The notes beneath the pieces were generated by a model, which did not search any database, was not told the DNA's origin, and worked only from the letters and a program-made list of their open reading frames with translations. A DNA stretch of 64,000 nucleotides from Trichosphaerium sp. ATCC 40318. Taxonomy: Eukaryota; Discosea; Flabellinia; Trichosidae. Shown here one piece after another: positions 55,040-64,000 of this stretch. The stretch's first letter is position 1, and the number at the start of each line of letters is the position of its first letter. The translations under genes were made by a program, and so were the position numbers. The stretch spans positions 1 to 64,000 of the forward strand of contig JALMLS010000460.1 of assembly GCA_038496445.1 (NCBI GenBank), in the 5' to 3' direction.

Positions 55040-57009
55040 TCAAAGCAAGTTGTTCCTCTTTGCTTTGATGACTTTGATACGTTCACTGATAGTGAATCCA
55101 AGTTCTTCTAAAGTATGTCCAGTAACATCAGTCACTCTAACTACCACATCGTTCATCAATGATCCAAGTTCTTGCGCTCTTCTATTTTCAATGCCTACCT
55201 TGACAAGTCTTTCTTTCCAATCAAGTTCTTTGTTGGGCTGTTGGTGTGAAGTCATTGAAGGAGTGAATGTTGGCTAACAGAAGTTAACTTTATTGATAAT
55301 GAGGTGGTGTAGCTACACCTCAGGATCGCCAATGAAACTATCCTTTTCCATCCATGAATCTGCAGACCCTACAACATTGGATACTACAACGCCCATCATG
55401 GAAGACAAAGAAGCAACATCTTTGTATTCTTCAAACATGACAGGAGTACATTGCTTGCTAGGATTGTCAAACTATGGGGTATCGTGTTAGAAATTACCTT
55501 TGTGAAATACTGTTATTTACTTGCAACAAGTCAAATCATTTGAGTAAAGATGTACCTTGTTCAAATATTGTTGAGCTTGTAGTGGCATATCACTTGATAA
55601 GTTTTGTGTATTATTAGGAAGGTAATTACCATTTTTTGGATCAAACTATACAAATTAAAAAAAATTAGTGACACAGTAAGTCAGCTTGAAGTTGAACCAA
55701 CATGTTGTTTAAAAGTACTCTACCTCATCAACATATTCCTCTTTGTTTTGTTGTATATCGGAGGATTTTAATGCATCTTTGATCATGTACATATGGTCTG
55801 GTGAGTCTCCAATCTTGGTGTACTTGTGATTGGGGTCAATCAAAGCCTTTGACAGCTTGTGTTCTGTTTTCAAATTTTCACAAATCTCTTTAAATGGTTT
55901 CAAGTTGTTGTTCTTTTCGTCATTCTCTGTATTGATTACTGGTACCCTGGTGGTATTTTGTTTCATTAGAATTGACCGCTCAAGGAGACCACAAGGATGA
56001 GTTTGATCAACCTTAGAAGGGAATTTCACACGTGGAACTGATTTGTCACCTATGTTTTTTGCTAGAACTTCTGGCGGTTTCAGAACTTTGTTTTCTACTA
56101 ATTCATCTTTTTCTCTTTTTTTGACTATTTCTTCAACCAAATACAAGACAGATTCATCGATGTTGATATTTTCTTTTGCTGACACTTCAAACCACGTTAG
56201 GAATCCATGTTTTTCGCAGAATTGTTTCATCTCATCATCACTTTTGGTAAAATCGCTTGACGCTCTCTTGTCAATCTAAGCTTGTCAGCCAGCTCCATTT
56301 CTAGAATTTTATACGATCTACTTAAAATAATTGACATACTTTGTTTAGTAGAAGTATAGTAGGAACAGGATCTTTAGTGTGTTGTAAGAAAGTGACATGA
56401 ATATCTTTTAAATATTGATGCCATTGTAGGCATGCTTTTAAAGTTGAGTCGTTTGTAATATCACATACAACCATGACACCCGAAGCATTCCTAAAGTATG
56501 ACCACTATTTAGCATTAGTGGACATCTTAAACATGAGATAAAACAGTAGAGCAACAACTGTACTACAGAAAATGTGAGTAAAATGTACATCATGTAATTC
56601 TCCCTTATAACCTACATAGAATAACTACTTAACTGTTCCAAAGACATACCTGGAATATCCTACAAATGCAAGTTAAAAAAAGCTTGTAGTTAGATCTTTA
56701 CCCATATTTTGAGCCTCACGGTGGCGTCATCAATTTTTACCTCTGTTGAAGCCACCTCTTTATTATACTACACAGAACTAAGACAAAGGAAAGCAACATT
56801 TAATATCAAGTAAGGAACTAGCCAAGGAACTGCTTCTCATTACATTGCCAGTAAAATTCAAAGTGGAAAATATGAATGATCTTACGCACAGTGAAATGAA
56901 TCTTGTCGTCCAAATGGTCACGTGTGAAGCGATTTACTATTGAAGATTTACCCGCACCTGTAGCCCCTACATTTGCATTAGGTATTTCACTGTTTATCTT
57001 GTCGAATTT
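55040..57009 (-). CDS. Rab32-like GTPase with tail, paralogue 5
   Basis: The P-loop exon reads NVGATGAGKSSIVNRF. Then come KIDDATVRLKIW, a 10-nt exon giving DIP(G), NASGVMVVCDITND, LLLNK|ID, MKQFCEKHGFLTWFEVSAKE and NINIDESVLYLVEE. A longer linker (RVKFPSKVDQTHPCG and more) leads to KLSKALIDPNHKYTKIGDSPDH, DSWMEKDSF and a complete SAM-like domain (ELDWKERLVKVG ... ERIKVIKAK) ending NLL with TGA at 55042-55040. It is the most divergent of the five and the only one with NKxD strictly kept. The 5' start could not be resolved; an ATG-only exon like those of paralogues 1 and 4 was not found. Likely functional. Confidence 0.72.
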
Positions 57010-57456
57010 CTATACAATGAAACAACAATTTAAGTAATAATAAGAGCGAACCTACAAATACCACTTTCACTTCATGTGGTTTGTTTTCTGATGTTTTAGA
57101 CTACCCAGCGTTAGTAGGCATTGAATACTTGTTTCCTCTCATAAGCCGTTGGGTTTACAGACAATAAAAAGTAATGCGATAGTAATTTACCAGTTACTAA
57201 TTGGTTTACGTACAACACGTGCTTTTACAGCTTGTTTGGACATCAACTTTTTCGTAACTGCTTCATTCTCTCAAATTGTTGTATCTGTGGTGTATTCTTT
57301 GGACCAATGGCAGTAATGAAAAACACAAAGTATTCAACATAAGTCATGATAAAAAAATGTCTTAATGGACACGTAACGAAAGATCTTTTACAATTTTTTT
57401 TTATTTTTGTAAAGGTTTTTTTTGGTTCATATAATTTACTTCCCTGTTCTTCTCTT

Positions 57457-58839
57457 TCACTTCTTCAACTTCATATGCTTACTAACAAGCTTATCAAGTC
57501 TCTCAAAAGTTACTTCTCCGCTCATATGGAAAAGATCTTTGTTTAACTTTTCAGAAATAGTAGCTACCTTCTTATCTTCGTCCCACAATCCTTCTTCTTT
57601 GAGATGGTCTTGAATTTTGCTGTGAACTTCTTCACGCGTAGCGCGATCTTTGTTGATAAATTTCTTTAAGCGCTTTGAAAGCAAGTACAAAGGCTCTCCG
57701 TTCTCGTCTTCTGGATCGCGTTTTACTTTAATTCTCGGTTTAGGTGGAGATTGGTCTAAGTCCATTGCATCCTCATCATCATCATCGTAGTACTTTACTG
57801 GATCAGGTTCTACGGCCTTACGAAGTTTTCTCTTCTTTTTTGGTGGAGCGGCTGCTTTTGTTTTTCTAGGAGCTTTAGCCTTTGGTTGCTTTACTTCTAC
57901 TTCTACAGTAATGGTTTCCTCAAGTTTAACCATATGTGGTGAGATACCTGGAATTATGAACGTCAGTTGAAGAAAGGAACTACCAACAAGAGAAGAGAGG
58001 CACAAAAGGAGTATAATTAAACGGAAATAATGAGCGCGTAGAGGAAGATTGTTTTGAAGAAGAAAAAAGACTGCTCTCTGTTTACTACTACTAACCTCCC
58101 ATGATATCTGCGTTAGATATAACATCCTTTTCAAAGAGTGCTTTCAACTTTTCATCGCAATGAATTGCTGTTCCTTCACGTTTAATTTCATTCTCTTCAT
58201 CCCTTCACCAAGCGTGTAAGCAAACAACAACACAGAGTACTAACAAGTTCGTTTTAAAGTCTCACCTGATATAGGCCCAAATGAGTTTAAGCACCCAAGG
58301 ACGTGGTGACTTATCTTTACCGCAAACTGCAGCCAAAGGTTCGTCAAGTTGATATAACGTCATTGTTTTTTGTTTAGTGGTTGTTACGCTTGACACGCTG
58401 CTCTTTCGTTTCCTCTTTTTAGCAGTAGTCTTAGGCTTTACTTCTTCTAAAACAACAAGGGAGTTAGAAAGAGATAAAGGTTATGGCGGTATAAAACATA
58501 AAAGCTCTAATTTAAAGCTTTTCAGGCACTCCGCGCGTGCAGGAATGGTATTTAGCGTATAAACTCTGTTATTAACATATTGTGGTAGAGATACGTTATA
58601 TTTACAAAAATATAATAAAACGCACCTTCTTCTGAAGATTCTTCGCCATCTCCACTAAATTTATCTTTTACAATATCAAATATTTGCTGTTTGATGATGT
58701 GGACCAAACCAGACAGGTCTTCGTCTACAGCTTCCTCCAATTGAGCGCGGACATCCTTTACTGTTGTCCCTTCGTAATCATCTATCTTTTTAACAATCTC
58801 TCGTAATCGTTTTGAAGCGAGAGAACTCAATCCGGCCAT
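57457..58839 (-). CDS. DEK_C plus two SWIB-like domains chromatin protein
   Basis: Four exons. MAGLSSLASKRLREIVKKID to IVKDKF is a DEK_C domain (residues about 1-60). A basic linker leads to the first SWIB/MDM2 fold: LYQLDEPLAAVCGKDKSPRP, VLKLIWAYIR, and, in exon 3, KLKALFEKDVISNADIMGG. After a Lys/Pro-rich linker with an acidic stretch (YYDDDDEDAMDLD) comes a second SWIB-like domain (LYLLSKRLKKFINKDRATREEV to RLDKLVSKHMKLKK). DEK_C plus SWIB occurs in yeast UAF30/TRI1-type proteins, which act in rDNA transcription and chromatin. The second SWIB copy makes this longer than the simple type. Introns are GT-AG and in frame. It looks functional. Confidence 0.85.
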
Positions 58840-59087
58840 TGTGGTAGTGTTTAGATGCGCTATCGGCGAGAAATTACGTAATTAAAAAATAACAGCAACA
58901 AAAAAAAAAGTCAAACAAGTTATTTTCAAAATTATGTAACAAGTCAAAGACTTTACTCTTTCTGCCGTCTCACGTGTCTTTAGACAGAAAGAAAAACTAA
59001 AGCAAAAAGAAACTTATTTGCCATTTTATTGTATTGATACAGGCGCAAATATGCAGTTATAACAAGCACCGAGAAAATAAACTAAAT

Positions 59088-60980
59088 CTATCCAAGCGCT
59101 TTTGTAAAATCTTTTTGAACAAAGTGCATAAACGCCTGGTTAGTCCACTGGTTCTTTTTAAGTTTGCCTCTTCTAAAGTGAATCAAGTGACGGCCCATGA
59201 AAAGCAAAGCATCACCTACACGAAGTTTTAGAACAAAAACTTCAAAAACGGAAAAAAAAAAGGTCTTACCAGCAAATAAGTCGGCATCAACAATTTCTTC
59301 CTCTGGTGGTTTTGTCTCTGGGTTACGGCCTGGCCAGTCATCCTTTCTATGGAACTTTGGTTTATGACCGAGAGATAAGAGCCAAGGATCATCCCAAGGT
59401 TTGTTCTAAGGTAAGGTCAGCAAGCTGTTAACTGAATACAACAAATTGCTTACCTCAATACTCATAGAGAAAGTGAACTCGCATTGGAAGCGATCAGTAT
59501 GAGGTTGCAAGAAAGATCCCTCAACATATCCGCCAAAGTAGGTGTAAGTAGCTTTAGCTTCATGTGCAACGACCTAAGACAACTTTAAGCAAAATGAACT
59601 TTGTCTTCGGAAAAACAAGCCAACAAGAAGGACCACGTACTCTTCTAACTAGATCTGTAAAAGTCCAGTGGAAATGAGCAATACAACGTGAGTTATATGC
59701 GACATAACGCTTAGCTTGAGGATCACCAAGTTTAAGACGATTTGAGTTTACCAAAGAGTGATAACACTTCTGTAGAGTACGCAATGGGTACGGGTGCACG
59801 ATCTTACGCAAGATAATGAACTTATTATCAGCAAAAAAATCTGGTGTCTACGCGTGTAGTTAGCGAATCGGTTTTTTTAATCCAAAAAAAAATAAATAAT
59901 AAGCACGTACACGAGGAGGTAGTTGAGCGTAGTTATGGTACGCTACAGGATAAAATTGTTTAAAGAAAAATAAGTTAAATGTTGCGTCTTTTTCTACTTC
60001 ATGGTCATATTCACGCTTGAGTAACTGTTAGTACAACGATCCCGTAAAAACGTAAAATTACACGTTCTTTTTTTGTGAATTGAGGAAAGTTTGTTTTAAA
60101 ACAGTTCTAATATCAATATATGATTTTACACGTACCATACGAGGTGAACCACGACGTTTCATAATTAATGCGAAAAATTCTTCCCACAACGATGGTTTTT
60201 TCTTCATTGCTTCTTCCCAAGTGACCAACGAACCGGCTTTGTCGCCCTTTGCCTCTTGGGTGATACCTAGAGCCAACAGTGAGTTAATTTACAATTTACA
60301 ATCTCGGCTAACCTTTGTACACCAAAATGATTGGATAACTATCCACTTTAGACTCAACCTAACCGTATGTCAGCGGATCTTAACGAACATGTTAACAAAG
60401 CGTAACGTACTTTCGCGAGTGTAGCGAGGGCGTCATCATATCGCTCTAGCTTTGTAGCAACCAGTGCGAGGTTTGTAAATGCATTTACGCAAGTTTTGTC
60501 TAGTTTTGTCGCATTGTGGAACTGCCAATACGCGTCCCAAAGCGCTCCTTGCTTATAATTGCCGAGATCATCGCCGTAATTCTCAAAAAACCTGTTTACC
60601 GAGCTTACGCCTTGTTGGTTCCACTCTGAAGCGATCTTGTTTGAGCAAGCAGTTACAGCCCACTTATTACCGCCATTTCGGTCAGCACAGTTGGGATTGA
60701 AACATTTTGGGTTCTTCTGGACCTCGTAACTCTTCGATTGTTTGGTGACGTCAAGGGACCATCGTTGGTCATCGGTTGAAACGACAGGGTCTACCTTTGC
60801 TTCACTTGTTGCAGGGCGTGAAGTGGCTGGATCAATTACTACAGGCGCAGCTGTCGGGCCATCATCACCACCAGGGTGTAGTGTGAAAACAAACACGAAA
60901 AAGAGTATTACGCAAACTCCAGCGAAATATGTGAAGTAGCGTCTGCCTTTACTTTGGCCATTGGAGCCGCGAGAGCGCAT
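59088..60980 (-). CDS. Type II membrane TPR plus 2OG-Fe(II) oxygenase
   Basis: Eight exons join in phase. MRSRGSNGQSKGRRYFTYFA leads to a signal-anchor helix (VCVILFFVFVF), then a Ser/Pro linker and TPR-like helices (YWQFHNATKLDKTCVNAFTN, LERYDDALATLAK). Later exons give VESKVDSYPIILVYK, GITQEAKGDKAGSLVTWEEA and YHSLVNSNRLKLG. The last exons carry GGYVEGSFLQPHTDR (HxD iron ligands) and GDALLFMGRHLIHFRR (distal His and the 2-oxoglutarate Arg). A lumenal prolyl- or lysyl-hydroxylase-type role in the secretory pathway is likely. It is divergently paired with the gene at 61070, only 89 bp away. Confidence 0.85.
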
Positions 60981-61069
60981 TTTGCGATTAGCCTGTTGTC
61001 TACGTTGCTTGGTGTTGGCTTAAGTCTGTCTTACCGTTCCTTAGCTTTTTGCCATAAATTCTACGTGCA

Positions 61070-61547
61070 ATGTCAAACATCGTTGGAGATCTTGTTAAAA
61101 CCATTACTGGCTTGAAGGTACAGAAAACAACAGCGAAAACTAAAAAAAAACTTTTACTGTTCTGCCGTTTCTTATCACCTTTAGACGCCTTGTGAGGGCA
61201 TGCTCTCATTGATTCTTGGGTATGCCAAATCTTTTTTGCTTGCGTTTTTTTTTGGCTTTCTGTTTGTATCGCCTCCTGTTGCTTACTGTAACGTAGAATC
61301 ATCAACATTTTCTTGCCTGGCATCGGTGTTATTGTTGGGGGTGTTATTGATGGATTAAATATCTCTCACATTATCATTGGACTCATTCAATTGGTGCGTA
61401 GCGCCTAATTACTCACTTGTGCCAATTTTGTTTCAAAACCCGTTAATTGACGCTTTTCTACAGGTAACATGCTGGCTAGTTATTGGGTGGTTATGGGCTA
61501 TCATTTGGGGTATTATTATGATTATACGTGGTGCTAGTGCTGCTTGA
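61070..61547 (+). CDS. Small polytopic membrane protein (Stum/SPEC3- or Pmp3-like)
   Basis: Four exons (61070-61117, 61185-61219, 61297-61393, 61464-61547) fit every phase, giving about 87 residues: MSNIVGDLVKTITGLK, TPCEGMLSLILG, IINIFLPGIGVIVGGVIDGL and HIIIGLIQLVTCWLVIGW, then LWAIIWGIIMIIRGASAA. Two or three hydrophobic helices surround a PGIG turn. This resembles small membrane families with a P-G-x-G motif, such as Stum/SPEC3, more than Pmp3, but the assignment is weak. The opposite-strand frame at 61000-61323 is a shadow. Confidence 0.6.
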
Positions 61548-62042
61548 TCGAAAAAAACAGCCGGTACTAGTTGTCCCGTAAGCATAGATGTAGACAGATC
61601 ACGTTTGAATAAAGAGACTGTTTATTGTTTACCGGGTTTTTGTGTTGACGCGACACGAAGGAAATGCCATCCTATGCATTGTAGCGTACTGTTCCGGAGT
61701 GAGTAAATAGATAAAAACAACTTGGAGCCTTTTCGGATCTGTATTTCGTACTTTGCAGTATCGCATTTGTAAACGCTTGCAATGCGGTCTTGTAGTTGTG
61801 CCGCGAGTAACTGCTACCTTCCTAAAAAAACATGAGGTTTTTTGAATGTGATTTTTAATCGAGGTGAACTTGCGCTATTCTGAGTTACTACTATAGCTTG
61901 AATTGAGTATAAACATGTGAGAGGTTCGCCATAAAATGAGATTATTGTAACGAACGGATGAAAATAGCATGTTTCGTCCACGTGTTTATAAAACGTTTTC
62001 CAAGTCTGGTTTGTGTTTTTTACATTTTTATTGCTGTTGTTT
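61548..62042. other. Intergenic
   Basis: No coding frame with support. Two CG-poor A/T-rich stretches flank a CACGTG near 61979. Confidence 0.4.
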
Positions 62043-62711
62043 TCAGAAAAAATACGATTTGGTAGTGTCTAATTCAAGTGGTGGTACTGGCCAAGTTGTT
62101 GATGGTTCCCAGTGCTTATGGTGAATGGATTTATGAAGCTGCACAGTACCAATATCAAGGTCTCTACGAAGAGATATGAAATCATTTCGTTGTTCTTTGT
62201 TTTTATCAACATTGATATTTGTAGTCAATGAACTCTTATTAGAATCGATTGGTTTTAGTTTTTGTGTTGCACCAGCAGAAAGCATAAATTCTTCATCTGA
62301 ATCGTCATTCTTTTTCCTTTGCACATGTTGTTTTAAGCCATTTTCAAGCAAAGCTTCAAAAGATTTAAGTTCTTTTTTTGTAAAAGTACAAACAATCCTA
62401 GTTTCTTTCTGTGTCGTTCTACTATGTAAGCAAGTTGAATACATCGCATTGTACTTAGCCAATACATTGCTTAGATCCATTTTAGCCTTCTGGTATTCTT
62501 TCCGTTTACGCTGTCGATGTTTTAGTTGTAGCTCTGCTTCTGTTTTGCAATACGCTGCAATTAGTTCGCTCTTTGTTGGTGAAATGTCAGTACAAATGAA
62601 GTAGAATTCGTCAGTTAATTACCTGGTGCCTACTATTCGTCACTGACGCGTTTATTGGTCTTGTTGTTTGTAAATGCCGCCTTTTCGCCGGTCGTTGTGT
62701 AGTTGCATCTA
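62043..62711 (-). CDS. Basic, helical, unknown protein
   Basis: The main exon runs from about 62560 to 62043 and reads SELIAAYCKTEAELQLKHRQ, RKRKEYQKAKMDLSNVLAKY, RIVCTFTKKELKSFEALLEN, QRKKNDDSDEEFMLSAG and WPVPPLELDTTKSYFF, stopping TAA. An in-frame upstream exon (RPAKRRHLQTTRPIN) ends with a CAG|GTAATT donor. The start could not be fixed; the internal ATG at 62480 is a fallback. A coiled-coil with acidic and basic patches suggests a nuclear or RNA-associated protein, but no family is recognised. Confidence 0.5.
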
Positions 62712-63269
62712 GAATACGCTATAAGTACATGGTTGTGTATGATATGGCGGTGTTAGTACATAAATCGGTATTTTGAGTATTTGTTGCGTATATGACGTCG
62801 TTTATCGTTCTTTTTACGCCTGAAAGCGTAGTTGTTGCCATTGCAATGCATGAAAGCTTCTTTTAGCTGTACCATAGTTTATGCGAAATCGCAACTTTTA
62901 ATTGTCCCACTTCCTGATTGTCTAACCTTTTGCAAGCTACTGTCAGTACGTACTTTAATATTGATATTGATGTTTGTAGGGCGGATGTATGTTGGGTTAA
63001 TTACAGCTGGGTCATTGGACACGTTTAACTTTCACTAGCCTGTTTATACACTAGTAATACGCGCGTAAAGTGCTATTCTGGCTATTAGAGCAATAGTAGT
63101 GGAATTTTAAGCAAAAAGGAGAATAACCGTTTTCTTGTTGAAGTAGAATTTTTTTTCGTAATTATTTTCTAGCCAAAGTACAAAGGTAAATATGTGTTAG
63201 GCATTGCATTTCAAATAAAACTACAAGTGTCCTTCCTCCATTGATGAAGTTGCAACATGTGTACACATA
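62712..63269. other. Intergenic
   Basis: A 68-codon frame at 62832 is hydrophobic (LILILMFVGRMYVGLIT) but lacks other support. No gene is called. Confidence 0.35.
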
Positions 63270-63340
63270 CAACTGCCCATTTCTGTTTCACCCTTTCTAC
63301 TCTCCATCTAGTTTACCATTGATGTAATTGCAATGTATAA
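63270..63340 (-). pseudogene. MORN-repeat relic
   Basis: The minus strand reads IHCNYINGKLDGE, then a TAG, KG, a TGA, NRNGQL: one MORN-type repeat matching HCNYTNGSMEGEYREWETNG of the gene at 45975-46598. Two stops make it a relic. Confidence 0.6.
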
Positions 63341-63446
63341 AAGATCTAGGCTTCCACTTTGGAGCGTGACATCAGAATATATAATTTGATGATCTTAGTA
63401 TCCGCCATTATTAAGTGATTGATAGGCTTTGAATTTTTGCATTACA

Positions 63447-64000
63447 ATGTTCCGGCGTAAGCAGCTAGTGTTCTTTATTGTTATTGTAGCGCTGATAACT
63501 ATCTTAAACTTGGGATATGTGGCTAGAATGAGCAGAAAAACAGTAGTGGCGCCAAGCCAAGACGTTAAACCTACGAACAGTGATGAAAAAAGTACAGCTG
63601 CAAATTTATCACGTGATATTGATTAAAGTAGGTACAGAAAAGCCTGTTGTCGCAACAGACAAACGTGCAGATGTTATTGAAGAAGTTGCGAAAGAACAAG
63701 AAGTAAAAGAGCCTGTGACGTTACTAGACGCGCTAAGAAACAGAAAAGATGTCGTTCAGCTTATTCTTACAAACTATAAACGAGAGCCAAAATTAAAGTG
63801 CTTGTTTCCTGTTTGTTATATCGTTAAAGCAGTTAATACCTCAGCAACAATAGAAAAAGATAACAAAACCTTACATGAAACGGTACGGAGATTTAAAAAA
63901 TTGTAACAAACACGTGATTTTGACAGCTGCTACCCTATTTAGAAAAAAGTATACACGAACAACTTGATAAGGTTCGCTTTGTTATCTCCTACTACACGTG
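63447..64000 (+). CDS. Type II membrane protein, 3' end beyond the window
   Basis: MFRRKQLVFFIVIVALITIL is a signal anchor starting at the second ATG of its frame. A 40-nt intron (GTACAG...AAGTAG) joins SDEK in phase to STEKPVVATDKRADVIEEVA, then LLDALRNRKDVVQLILTNYK and CLFPVCYIVKAVN. A further intron near 63896-63943 appears to lead to an exon reading SIHEQLDKVRFVISYYT. The topology is that of Golgi glycosyltransferases; the terminal fragment is too short to assign. Confidence 0.6.

Noticed and set aside
61000-61323. 107-codon minus-strand frame upstream of the oxygenase
   Set aside because: It is the shadow of the four-exon membrane-protein gene on the plus strand, whose phases all agree.

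Overview
This is nuclear DNA from a eukaryote, most likely a unicellular one. It is AT-rich. Genes are densely packed on both strands and split by very short GT-AG introns, mostly about 32-60 nt, and it carries degraded transposons. No rRNA, tRNA, CRISPR array or prokaryotic operon was seen. The lineage cannot be fixed from the sequence. Spliceosomal introns, an Arf/Rho/Rab repertoire, F-box families and a mucin-like surface protein exclude bacteria and make a virus unlikely. All exon limits come from reading frame and splice consensus only.

Layout. 1-5.3 kb: a MORN-type repeat gene and a relic of another, an Arf-like GTPase, and a Cys/His-rich gene. 5.3-11.7 kb: one 6.35-kb Ty3/gypsy retrotransposon with 83-bp LTRs, a 5-bp target duplication and two smaller elements nested inside. 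12-20.7 kb: an F-box/zinc-finger paralogue family, a TTAA-flanked MITE, a Rho-type GTPase with an altered switch II, a small type I membrane protein and a HEPN-like coiled-coil protein. 21.5-29 kb: two Rab32-like genes, an F-box/LRR gene with an internal stop, and more of the F-box/zinc family. 29.5-37.1 kb: one large secreted or surface protein, with a beta-helix-like ectodomain followed by a TTEAP mucin-like stalk. 38.2-57 kb: transposons, three more Rab32-like genes, two inverted RCC1-like genes, a MORN gene, a solo LTR and an hAT-type element. 57.4-64 kb: ordinary single-copy genes, namely a DEK_C/SWIB protein, a TPR plus 2OG-Fe(II) oxygenase, a small polytopic membrane protein, a basic protein and the start of a type II membrane protein.

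The most unusual feature is a lineage-expanded GTPase system. Five Rab32-like genes and two RCC1-like beta-propeller genes, interspersed over about 36 kb, end in the same three-part tail: an SK...FGD...I..A helix block, an SWxDK exon and a SAM-like domain. RCC1 folds are known exchange factors (for Ran) and these tails replace the usual Rab prenylation cysteines, so a GTPase/regulator set that assembles through a common tail is a reasonable hypothesis. The paralogues show graded decay of the nucleotide-binding motifs, a 10-nt micro-exon carrying the DxxG motif, and tandem duplication of tail exons.
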